Under the pieces are notes generated by a model. The model did not search any database, was not told the origin of the DNA, and saw nothing but the letters and a program-made list of their open reading frames with translations. Made by a program: the position numbers and the translations under genes. Shown piece after piece: positions 1 through 7,005 of a DNA stretch of 9,096 nucleotides. The stretch covers positions 1 through 9,096 of the forward strand of contig CAMJWQ010000115.1 of the NCBI GenBank assembly GCA_946409475.1. The letters are read 5' to 3'. Every line of letters starts with the position of its first letter. Within the stretch, counting starts at the first letter, position 1. Source of the stretch: an uncultured Lachnospiraceae bacterium (GTDB lineage Bacteria > Bacillota > Clostridia > Lachnospirales > Lachnospiraceae).

Positions 1-328
1 GGGTAAGGCAGCTGCCGATAACAGCGATTGATACGGAAATTCTAAGGTAAATTTTTCTATAATAATGAACCAGAGCATTTATTTTCCCCCTGTCATTTTC
101 CGCCAGGGGCTGATACAGGCTATAGATCATGGCAGTATTGATTCCTAAATCCGCCAGACTTAATAAGGTTAAGACATCCGCAAACAAACTGTTTATTCCA
201 AGAAAATGGATACCTAAAGCTCTGATAAACACAATTCGTGATAAAAAGCTTAATAATAATGTTACTATTTGATTTAAAAACCCCATAGAAATATTTTTAA
301 AAGATTTCGTTGTTCTGGCTTCTTCCAT
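1..328 (-). CDS. wzx: Wzx-type polysaccharide flippase, N-terminal part (cut by window edge)
   Basis: This is the first 109 codons of a multi-pass membrane protein; the gene runs off the left edge. I translated it directly from the minus strand. After a short polar N-terminus, residues 15-37 form a hydrophobic helix, followed by the stretch FLGINSLFADVLTLLSLADL (43-62). Then comes GINTAMIYSLYQPLAENDRG (62-81), and another hydrophobic segment begins near 97. This pattern of a G-rich turn, L/S-rich helix, DLG and SLYxPLAE is characteristic of MOP/PST-family lipid-linked oligosaccharide flippases of Firmicutes. Such proteins move the undecaprenyl-linked repeat unit across the membrane. The start is fixed because a TAA codon lies directly before the ATG in the same frame. 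The Shine-Dalgarno match is poor: GGGGA lies 12 nt upstream. The gap to the preceding pyruvyltransferase gene is 80 nt, the second longest in the window if the right-edge gap is counted. Confidence 0.88.
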   Translation of the reverse strand, partial: MEEARTTKSFKNISMGFLNQIVTLLLSFLSRIVFIRALGIHFLGINSLFADVLTLLSLADLGINTAMIYSLYQPLAENDRGKINALVHYYRKIYLRISVSIAVIGSCLT

Positions 329-408
329 TTATTTGTACAATCCCCATAAATTATCTTTTTTAAGACGTATTGTTCATACAAAGCTTTTTTATCATATAGA
401 AACCTGCC

Positions 409-2427
409 TCATGACCCTGAAAAGTTATCCTTTTCATTAACCGTTTGATAATATTCTGAAACAACAGTTGTTAATGGTATAAAAAGCGTATCTATTTGAT
501 GAAAATCCGTTCCGGTATTTTCTTGTTTACCATGCGCCAATGCTTTTGGAAGCTCGTCAAGCTTATTAATGAATAAAACATTTGCATATGGCTTTATCAT
601 TTCGTATACTCCCGAAACCTTATGATTAAAATTAGGCAGGACAATACATGGCGTATTTGTAATAACAGCAAACAGCATTCCATGCAGCCGGTCGGTTATA
701 ACCATTTCCCTGGTGCAAAAAATACTTAATTTTTCTTTCAGAAGCCTCTCTCTCTTATCCTGACCGATATTTACGGGGGAACAGGTATCACTTATTAAAA
801 CCTGGGCATACTCTTTTTGAACTAATGTCAAAATATAAAGCAGCTCCTCTGTACGTAAGATACCTTCCGTATCACTTCGCAAGCATAACAGAGCCCCCTT
901 CCGTTTTCCGTTATGCCTGTCCGTATGTAAGTGCAGAACCATATCTGCACATAGGGAAGCTTTTTCCGTAAGCCCTAAACAGTTAAATTGATTGCAGGAG
1001 GCTTCGTCTCTTGCAAAATAATGGATATGCTCTAATCTTTTGTATAATTTGCTCAGCTGCTTCCTTTTCCTGTTTCCCTCTTTGGAATCCGAAATATAGA
1101 TCGTCTGAGGTAATATGATTTTGCGTAATTTAAGAAAATAACGCAGCCCAAGATTTCGTATTTCATCTACAAAGGGATATAAATCACCAATATTTCCGCC
1201 TCCCTGAAAAATGATCAGGTCATTTGCATAAAAAGTATTTTTACTATGGATAATCCATTCATGAAATGAGGATTCCGGTACCTCTATCATTTTACATTTT
1301 GGAGCAATATTTCTGAAATACTCTATTGTTGCCTGCGTAATAGCATGGTCTCCCAGATTTTTATGTCCCGGTGTGCCGATGAGGTAAATATCCGGATGCG
1401 GATGCTCCTCAGGCTCCTTTATTTTTATAGTGGCACAATTTATCAGATATCTGAGAAAAAATGGTATCTTCAAACATGACCGTATATAGGGAAAGTGATT
1501 GCCAAAAAATTTGTATCCCTTATAAAGGATTCTGAAATTGGCCAGGAATAAGGAGCTTCTTTTCAGTTCATGGGAAATAATATTTTCATTATTTAAATAG
1601 CCGGCACATTTTCTGATGCATGTCTTTGCTTCCTTAATAAACACTGCTCTTTTGGCAAAGCCTAATGTATGGGCTTTGGTTTGTAAAAGTATTTCCCTTG
1701 CACTTATAAATGTATCGTATAGCAGGACACTCCTATAATCGGAAAGTACCGGTTCCCAAAATTTTTTCCGTTCAAATGCTTCAATAAAAATCCTTTCCCT
1801 GGTGCCGGTGAAAAAATAACCAATATAGCTGGTTAACGTAATCCTGACCGCTTCGTTCAAAGCCTGGTAAGTCAGTGCTATGAAATCTATATTACGTTGC
1901 GTATTATGTAAAGCGGTAAAAAGTTCTCTCCTCCATAATTTATTAAAGAGATGATTTCGGATACCGGTCTCATCATGCAGAAATGAAATTAATTCTTTTT
2001 TGGTAAGGCTTATATCTCTGTCGGAAAAATGGTTTAATAGGGACCTTTCGTCTTTTATACAATAATAGCCGCACAATACCACATCGGACCGGTAATTTTC
2101 CGCACAAGCAACCAGGGATTTTGTCATTGTATCCAAAATCCAGTCACTGCCGTTTACAAAGAGGACATATTCCCCTTTTGCCTGTTGTATTCCGGTCATC
2201 AGTAAGCCGGCAGAATCATTCACGGATACATAGCCGGCAGCGGATATGATTTTAATTCTGCTATTTGCTTTATAGGCATCCGATAAAAGAAGTGCATCCT
2301 TTGCAGGCAAATAATTTATAAGTAGGATTTCCAAGTCGGAATAGGTTTGGGACAGGACACTTTTTACACATTTATCCAGATGGATATCCCTATTTAAAAC
2401 AGGGATAATAACCGATACCCATTTCAT
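409..2427 (-). CDS. Fusion: degenerate GT2-like domain + polysaccharide pyruvyltransferase
   Basis: A 672-residue two-domain protein. Residues 1-235 look like a GT2 GT-A fold (SVIIPVLNRD at 5-14, SQTYSDLEILLIN at 26-38), continuing into a helical linker to about 340. Residues 345-625 match the polysaccharide pyruvyltransferase family: GHKNLGDHAI (354-363), QGGGNIGDLY (408-417) and ITDRLHGMLF (577-586). Family members transfer pyruvate from phosphoenolpyruvate to a sugar as a ketal, adding negative charge to surface glycans. The GT2 half lacks the usual motifs: NDGSTD is replaced by NYLPAK (38-43), DSDD by NGSD (92-95), and the later ED acid pair is absent, so it is probably not catalytic. A single pyruvyltransferase normally has roughly 300-400 residues, so the extra domain is real added sequence. 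There is no stop or frame break between the halves. A strong double Shine-Dalgarno supports the start. Confidence 0.9.
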   Translation of the reverse strand: MKWVSVIIPVLNRDIHLDKCVKSVLSQTYSDLEILLINYLPAKDALLLSDAYKANSRIKIISAAGYVSVNDSAGLLMTGIQQAKGEYVLFVNGSDWILDTMTKSLVACAENYRSDVVLCGYYCIKDERSLLNHFSDRDISLTKKELISFLHDETGIRNHLFNKLWRRELFTALHNTQRNIDFIALTYQALNEAVRITLTSYIGYFFTGTRERIFIEAFERKKFWEPVLSDYRSVLLYDTFISAREILLQTKAHTLGFAKRAVFIKEAKTCIRKCAGYLNNENIISHELKRSSLFLANFRILYKGYKFFGNHFPYIRSCLKIPFFLRYLINCATIKIKEPEEHPHPDIYLIGTPGHKNLGDHAITQATIEYFRNIAPKCKMIEVPESSFHEWIIHSKNTFYANDLIIFQGGGNIGDLYPFVDEIRNLGLRYFLKLRKIILPQTIYISDSKEGNRKRKQLSKLYKRLEHIHYFARDEASCNQFNCLGLTEKASLCADMVLHLHTDRHNGKRKGALLCLRSDTEGILRTEELLYILTLVQKEYAQVLISDTCSPVNIGQDKRERLLKEKLSIFCTREMVITDRLHGMLFAVITNTPCIVLPNFNHKVSGVYEMIKPYANVLFINKLDELPKALAHGKQENTGTDFHQIDTLFIPLTTVVSEYYQTVNEKDNFSGS

Positions 2428-2434
2428 TTCAAAT

Positions 2435-2444
2435 CTCCTCTCCT
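2435..2444 (-). promoter_or_regulatory. Double Shine-Dalgarno for the pyruvyltransferase fusion
   Basis: On the minus strand AGGAGAGGAG lies 7 nt before the ATG at 2427. It contains two overlapping ribosome-binding cores and confirms the start. It is among the strongest sites in the window. Confidence 0.75.
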
Positions 2445-2454
2445 GCCGGCAAAT

Positions 2455-3465
2455 TTAAGTTGGTTTCCAAATACCATAAATTTTCTTTTTTCCGGCAGAT
2501 GCCCATAAGCGAAGTTTTTTGTAGCAGACATATAAAAATATATTTTTGTCGAACAGAAAATGCTGTATTTTATCCAGCAGCTTTATTTGGAAGCTGAGCC
2601 GATTATTTACATACAGCTTATGGCACCTGTCAACAATGCTTTGCCGGATGCAAGGCTGGTCCGGAAAATATTTCTTCAGCAATACGCTGCAGATCTCTGC
2701 TTTCTCCAAATACCGCTGTACCGTTAATAAATATAATTCCTCTAAATGCTGCTCTTTAAAAAAAGCCATTCTTTCTTCATAGGCATCCAGCCTGTGCAGT
2801 CTTATTAAGGAAAAGCCGGTGTTCATGATGCTGTCCGAACGTGTCACATAAAAATATAACTTTGCATCCGTATAAACGACCTGCCCGGCTAAATAAAAAA
2901 GCTTATAGGTGGTAAAATCATCTTCATGTATCTTATTAAGAGGGTAACGTATTTTTTCAAATAAGTTTCGCTTATACAGCTTGCCCCAGGCTACCGTGGA
3001 TTCGTCACATAAATCATTATAGATGTTATAAAGGCACCCGATATTTGAAAAGGTTCTTATATTGTTGGTCAAGAAACTGCCGCATGCCTCCCTTTCGGTT
3101 ACACGGCAGAAGGAGCAGACGGAAATATCGGCAGCTGCCCTCTGCAGGTTCCGTAAAAGAATTTCGCAGATATGTTCATCAACAAAATCATCAGAATCTA
3201 CAAACATCAAATAATCACCATTTGCCTTATCAATACCGGTATTTCTGGCGGAGGAAAGACCTTTGTTCTGCTGATTGATAAGGATGAAACGCGGATCAGC
3301 GCTTTGATATTCTTCACATATCTCTCTGCAGCTGTCGGTGGAGCCATCATTAATTAATAGTATTTCCATTTTTTCATAGGTTTGGTTTTGAATGGAATCA
3401 AGGCATTTCTTTAAATATCTTTCAACATTATAGACAGGTACTATAACAGATATCAGGCCGTTCAT
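2455..3465 (-). CDS. GT2 family glycosyltransferase, canonical active site
   Basis: A 336-residue inverting GT-A glycosyltransferase of the family that builds capsular and exopolysaccharide repeat units on the cytoplasmic face of the membrane. Motifs run in the expected order: SVIVPVYNVERYL (6-18), nucleotide-binding NDGSTD (39-44), NKGLSSARNTGI (67-78), the metal-binding VDSDD (89-93), WGKLYKRNLF (160-169) and the HEDDF acid motif (180-184), which usually supplies the catalytic base. Past about residue 190 the sequence is helical and basic, likely a membrane-associating and acceptor-recognition part. The donor and acceptor cannot be read from the sequence. It lies between the GEDCSTD-type GT2 (20-nt gap) and the pyruvyltransferase fusion (27-nt gap). 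The fusion's N-terminal domain aligns with it motif for motif but has lost the key residues. The start is supported by GGGAGG 5 nt upstream. Confidence 0.93.
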   Translation of the reverse strand: MNGLISVIVPVYNVERYLKKCLDSIQNQTYEKMEILLINDGSTDSCREICEEYQSADPRFILINQQNKGLSSARNTGIDKANGDYLMFVDSDDFVDEHICEILLRNLQRAAADISVCSFCRVTEREACGSFLTNNIRTFSNIGCLYNIYNDLCDESTVAWGKLYKRNLFEKIRYPLNKIHEDDFTTYKLFYLAGQVVYTDAKLYFYVTRSDSIMNTGFSLIRLHRLDAYEERMAFFKEQHLEELYLLTVQRYLEKAEICSVLLKKYFPDQPCIRQSIVDRCHKLYVNNRLSFQIKLLDKIQHFLFDKNIFLYVCYKKLRLWASAGKKKIYGIWKPT

Positions 3466-3470
3466 GTATA

Positions 3471-3476
3471 CCTCCC
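3471..3476 (-). promoter_or_regulatory. Strong Shine-Dalgarno for the canonical GT2
   Basis: Minus-strand GGGAGG sits 5 nt before the ATG at 3465. It is part of an 8-bp palindrome (TCCCGGGA, 3473-3480), which is probably chance. Confidence 0.75.
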
Positions 3477-3485
3477 GGGAAAATG

Positions 3486-4469
3486 TTATTCTACATACTC
3501 GCTGAGCTTTACATTGTTATCCATCATAAATTTTACTCCCAGACGCTCTTTTCTCAATTTCCTATAGAAACGCGGCAGGTAAAACTGAGCATAAAATTTT
3601 ATTTTTATTACCATGGGCTCCGCTTTCAGAATGGTACGTAATGAAAGCTTATCTTTTAGCAGTAAGGCATTTCTAATTTGAAATTCCTTTTTTCTTTTGT
3701 TTACCTGAGCATTGTATTGATACTTCGAAAATTCATTAAAGTGGTCCAGCATGGCAAGCATGTTATTATCGTTGGCTATAATTTTTTCTCTTGCTGTCCT
3801 GCTTTCAAATAAGGTCTGCGTTGCGGAATTGGCAACTCCCCACCGGTACACGGACATAATATCGGACATATAACAGGCGCAGCCGCGATAGGTCTGTATC
3901 AGCTGGGAGGGCAGATCCTCAACCACACATGCAAAATACCAGGCAGGAATAACATCAAAGGATTCCTTAACATACATTCTGGAGGCTGTGGGAATAAACT
4001 GCTCTGCCATATCACCGGCATGGAAGAGCCGGCTTTTCATCCTTTCATTGAAAAATAAGGTTTTTTCACCGGTCTTCATATTTAAAATAAAAGCATTGTG
4101 ATAACAAAGAGTGCAAAGGGGATGCGCTTTCATGTAGTCTGCCTGCTTTTGCAGTTTATAAGGATCTATCCAGTAATCATCTCCTTCGCAGAGGGCGATA
4201 TACTTACCTCTTGATTTTTTGTGAATCCGCAGGGAGTTCTCCAGCCAGCCCACATTTTTTTCCGAGGTAATAACTATGATTTTTTCGGGAAACCTTTCTG
4301 CATATTCCTTTACAATTTTTCTTGTACCGTCGGTACTGCAATCCTCTCCGATAATTATTTCATAGGCAAAATCCGTCTTCTGCATCAAAAATCCATCCAT
4401 TGCTTTTGCCATATATTTTTCATGGTTATAGGCCATACAATTAATACTTACTAAAATATCCATTTTCAT
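3486..4469 (-). CDS. GT2 family glycosyltransferase (GEDCSTD / CEGDDYW type)
   Basis: A 327-residue glycosyltransferase with a GT-A fold. The N-terminus shows VSINCMAYNHEKYM (7-20), the donor-binding IIIGEDCSTDGTRKIV (38-53) and the metal-binding IALCEGDDYWIDP (91-103). These variants of the usual NDGSTD and DSDD define a recognisable GT2 subgroup common in capsule and exopolysaccharide loci of Firmicutes and Bacteroidetes. A conserved-looking VEDLPSQ (183-189) may carry the catalytic acid pair. The C-terminal 100 residues are basic and aromatic, consistent with membrane association. The sugar transferred is unknown. It follows the aminotransferase after 41 nt that hold an inverted repeat. 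Two in-frame starts compete. ATG at 4469 has AGG 5 nt upstream, while ATG at 4463 has a second AGG 7 nt upstream and removes only Met-Lys. Either gives the same domain. Confidence 0.92.
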   Translation of the reverse strand: MKMDILVSINCMAYNHEKYMAKAMDGFLMQKTDFAYEIIIGEDCSTDGTRKIVKEYAERFPEKIIVITSEKNVGWLENSLRIHKKSRGKYIALCEGDDYWIDPYKLQKQADYMKAHPLCTLCYHNAFILNMKTGEKTLFFNERMKSRLFHAGDMAEQFIPTASRMYVKESFDVIPAWYFACVVEDLPSQLIQTYRGCACYMSDIMSVYRWGVANSATQTLFESRTAREKIIANDNNMLAMLDHFNEFSKYQYNAQVNKRKKEFQIRNALLLKDKLSLRTILKAEPMVIKIKFYAQFYLPRFYRKLRKERLGVKFMMDNNVKLSEYVE

Positions 4470-4477
4470 ACCTGCCT
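4470..4477 (-). promoter_or_regulatory. Ribosome-binding site serving two alternative starts
   Basis: Minus-strand AGGCAGGT precedes the GEDCSTD-type GT2. The first AGG is 5 nt from the ATG at 4469 and the second is 7 nt from the ATG at 4463. Spacing alone does not decide between the two starts. Confidence 0.5.
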
Positions 4478-4482
4478 GATTT

Positions 4483-4518
4483 ATGAATAACAGGATATAT
4501 CACCTGTTATTTATTCAT
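4483..4518 (-). repeat. Inverted repeat (mRNA hairpin) over the aminotransferase stop codon
   Basis: The arms AATAACAGG (4486-4494) and CCTGTTATT (4503-4511) are perfectly complementary over 9 bp with an 8-nt loop. A competing pairing joins 4483-4490 (atgaataa) with 4511-4518 (ttattcat), keeps the CAGG/CCTG core and bulges TTAT. In the transcript the structure begins at the stop codon of the aminotransferase and ends a few bases before the ribosome-binding site of the next gene. No U-run follows, so it does not look like an intrinsic terminator. An mRNA-stability element or a modulator of downstream translation is more plausible. Confidence 0.6.
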
Positions 4519-5686
4519 TAATAGATTTCATTTGCTTTTTTTCATGAATCCCGTATAAAATGCGGCTTTTTTTATGGGCGGAAACCATATCCCACAGGAT
4601 TTTGCAGATTCTGTCCACATTTTCCGTACTAAGTCCCGCATATAAGGGTAATGTCAGTATTCTGTCTGCTGTTTTCCGGGCAACAGGAAGCGGAATGTCC
4701 TTATATTTATTTCTAAAGCATGCCTGGTCCGAGGTTAAAGGGTAAAAATACTTTCTGCCGTATATATTGTGCCTTGCCAATTCCTTATATAAATCATCCC
4801 TTGAAAATCCCAATAGGTTTTCCTCGCATACAATGGGAAAGTAGCCGTAATTATCCTCTCCGTCGTTTTTTGTTTCTTTTACTTTTATTCCGCTCATACC
4901 CTTTAAGTTTTTGAGGTAACGTTTCGTAAGCAGCTTTCTCTTTTCTATTTCAGCGTCTATCCTTTTCAGGTTGCACAGGCCCATAATTGCCTGAAATTCA
5001 TTCATTTTTGCATTGGCACCAACCTCAGCTACAATTTCCTCCGACCTTATGCCGAAATTCTTTAAATCATACAGACTTTTTCCAAGCTCCGCATTATGAT
5101 AAACAACGGCACCACCTTCAATGGTGTGAAAGATTTTTGTGGCATGAAAGCTTAAAATGGAGGCATCTCCATAATCGGCAACGCCTCTGCCGTGATATGT
5201 AATACCAAATGCATGTGCCGCATCATAGATTACTTTTAAATTATATTTATCCGCAATTTGCTGAATTCCGGTAATGTCGCATATATTTCCATACACATGC
5301 ACCGGTAAGATGGCAGATGTATTTTCCGTAATTAATTCTTCTATTTTATCCGTATTAATGGTAAAATCATGGGGATTAATATCACAAAAAACAGGCTTCA
5401 GACCGTTCCTTACTATGGCATGGGTGGTGGAGACAAAGGTAAAGGGAGTGGTAATCACTTCCCCCGTTAGCCCCATGGCCTGTAAAAGCAGCTCCAATGA
5501 CATGTGCCCGTTACAAAATAAAGAAATTTTATCCACATTTAAAAATGCTATTAAGCTTTTTTCGAGCTCATCATGATATTTACCCATATTGGTGATGAAA
5601 GCATCCTGCCACAGTAATTTAATAGCCGCACAGTATTCCTCATAATTGGGCATTGAGGATTTTGTTACATATATTCTATCTTCCAT
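4511..5686 (-). CDS. DegT/DnrJ/EryC1/StrS-family sugar aminotransferase (PLP-dependent)
   Basis: A 391-residue fold-type I aminotransferase of the usual family length. Visible features are GEVITTPFTFVSTTHAI (75-91), PVHVYGN (128-134), the PLP-pyridine aspartate region IYDAAHAFG (153-161), and the Schiff-base lysine in SFHATKIFHTIEGGAV (179-194; Lys184). ANAKMNEFQAIMG (224-236) follows, then PLPVARKTADRILTLPLY near 332-349. The family aminates keto-sugar nucleotides. Overall similarity is to enzymes such as VioA and FdtB that act on dTDP-4-keto- or 3-keto-6-deoxyhexoses, giving a dTDP-amino-dideoxyhexose. The exact regiochemistry is inference. No dTDP-glucose pathway genes and no N-acyl- or formyltransferase are in the window. 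The start overlaps the end of the polymerase gene by 22 nt, and its AAAGG site (6-nt spacing) lies inside that gene. About 20 polar residues extend past the conserved C-terminal end. Confidence 0.93.
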   Translation of the reverse strand: MEDRIYVTKSSMPNYEEYCAAIKLLWQDAFITNMGKYHDELEKSLIAFLNVDKISLFCNGHMSLELLLQAMGLTGEVITTPFTFVSTTHAIVRNGLKPVFCDINPHDFTINTDKIEELITENTSAILPVHVYGNICDITGIQQIADKYNLKVIYDAAHAFGITYHGRGVADYGDASILSFHATKIFHTIEGGAVVYHNAELGKSLYDLKNFGIRSEEIVAEVGANAKMNEFQAIMGLCNLKRIDAEIEKRKLLTKRYLKNLKGMSGIKVKETKNDGEDNYGYFPIVCEENLLGFSRDDLYKELARHNIYGRKYFYPLTSDQACFRNKYKDIPLPVARKTADRILTLPLYAGLSTENVDRICKILWDMVSAHKKSRILYGIHEKKQMKSINE

Positions 5687-6948
5687 AACCAGCCTTTCTT
5701 AACGGCAGCGGATACCGTCACATTATTGACCGTATCCTTATTAAGGTCTGCCGCCTGCAGGATGACCAGCAGAACGGTAACCCAGGAACCAATAAAATTG
5801 TAGAAAATACCGGCAATGAATAGAGAAACCCATATTGTAAAATTCTTTTTGTCAAACCTTTTTTTCCAAATATTCATTAAATTCCAGGCATAATAAAGAA
5901 TGAAGCCGGTAAAACCGGAATTAAATAAAATGTCTAAGATATCCGATTCAATACTCCAGGCCGCGCCTGTATCCCTGCCGAAGTATTTCAGTACATACCC
6001 TGACGTACCGCTTCCGCCTCCAAAAATACCTTTTAAAAATCCCAGCTTTTCCAGATAATGGCCTGCATTTCTATAATAGCCTGCATGGGTACTGCCGGAT
6101 CCATCCTTTGAATAGTTAATAATTAATGATACCGTATTCGTAAACAGCTCTTTTAATATGGGGATATTCCTGTAGGAGCCTATTAGTATGATGCTAACCG
6201 TTATGCCCATTACCATTCTGCTGGCCGTCTTATTGATCCACAGCTTTCTGTTTTCCTTTTTTTCAGCCCATACTCGATAAATGCCTTTGGCAAAGAAAGC
6301 CACTCCCAATGTAATCAATCCGGTTTTGGATGAGGACAGTATTACCAGGAAGACGCATAAAAGCTGTATAAAAATATTGTCGAAAATAATAAATCCCATT
6401 ACCATTGTGATGGCAAAATAGGTTGGATGGTAGCCTAATCCGCTCACTGCTATGGTACCGCCTCTTCTATTCGTACTTGTATAAAAGCTTTCCTTTAAAT
6501 AGCCGAACAGCAGGGAATTCACGTTTCTTCCGGTAAATTCATAAAAAAGATATTGCAGCAATCCATAGAGCAGCTGCAGAATAACAGATAGACGAAAACC
6601 TGCCATAAATTGCCGGATATGCTCCTCCGGTAATCTTCTCATGCCTAATAAGAACAGGATCTGGGGTAAAATGAAGCTGAAAATATTTTTTATACATATA
6701 CGGAACCATACGGCTTCTTTATAAAACAGGGCATTGACCAGTGTGCTTCCTAACAGAATCAGTAAAAAATAAAAATACATATTGCTTCGCGGAATAATCA
6801 GTTTTTTGCTTTTAAGTATCTGAAGCAGCGGAAACATGGCGATAATATATAGAATCAGATTAAATAAGGTAAGGTCGAAGCTGCCGATCTGGAGCTTCAA
6901 AATCATCATCGTTGATGTTAAGCCCAGTATGTAAAACAGTATTTTCAT
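5665..6948 (-). CDS. wzy: Wzy-type O-antigen/capsule repeat-unit polymerase (membrane)
   Basis: A 427-residue integral membrane protein with roughly ten hydrophobic segments (for example 2-15, 27-46, 57-75, 84-103, 118-136, 173-205, 209-221, 244-258, 345-360, 370-400). It carries ILSSSKTGLI (203-212), the S-x-S-[RK]-TG motif typical of the O-antigen ligase/polymerase superfamily. It also has a long non-membrane loop at about 260-340 with STHAGYYRNAGHYL (286-299) and IFGGGSGTSG (308-317); such a loop with Arg and His residues is where these enzymes bind lipid-linked glycan. Family role: joining flipped repeat units on the outer face of the membrane. Primary sequence does not separate a polymerase from a ligase, but a flippase gene in the same operon favours Wzy. 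The ATG is fixed by an in-frame TAA 7 codons upstream. Its Shine-Dalgarno is weak. Confidence 0.85.
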   Translation of the reverse strand: MKILFYILGLTSTMMILKLQIGSFDLTLFNLILYIIAMFPLLQILKSKKLIIPRSNMYFYFLLILLGSTLVNALFYKEAVWFRICIKNIFSFILPQILFLLGMRRLPEEHIRQFMAGFRLSVILQLLYGLLQYLFYEFTGRNVNSLLFGYLKESFYTSTNRRGGTIAVSGLGYHPTYFAITMVMGFIIFDNIFIQLLCVFLVILSSSKTGLITLGVAFFAKGIYRVWAEKKENRKLWINKTASRMVMGITVSIILIGSYRNIPILKELFTNTVSLIINYSKDGSGSTHAGYYRNAGHYLEKLGFLKGIFGGGSGTSGYVLKYFGRDTGAAWSIESDILDILFNSGFTGFILYYAWNLMNIWKKRFDKKNFTIWVSLFIAGIFYNFIGSWVTVLLVILQAADLNKDTVNNVTVSAAVKKGWLWKIEYM

Positions 6949-7005
6949 TTCCGTACCAGCTTTCTTTTAAATAACGCATTATGTACTATTACATATTTTT
7001 TAAAA

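Noticed and set aside
329..408. Possible internal promoter before wzx (GATAAT with an upstream TTGTAT on the minus strand)
   Set aside because: The spacer is 20 nt and the -35 match is poor; A/T-rich sequence gives such matches by chance.
409..2427. Pyruvyltransferase fusion as a sequencing or assembly artefact joining two genes
   Set aside because: The reading frame is continuous, the ~100-residue linker resembles the normal helical C-terminal part of GT2 proteins, and there is no internal ribosome-binding site and start that I could recognise before residue 345.
5274..5576. Plus-strand 100-codon open frame antisense to the aminotransferase
   Set aside because: It mirrors highly conserved coding sequence on the other strand and shows no domain of its own.
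6981..6994. ATGTA-CTAT-TACAT inverted repeat followed by a T-run on the plus strand, between the GT2 and polymerase genes
   Set aside because: The stem is only 5 bp and A/T-rich. The T-run is on the strand that carries no gene, so it is not credible as a terminator.
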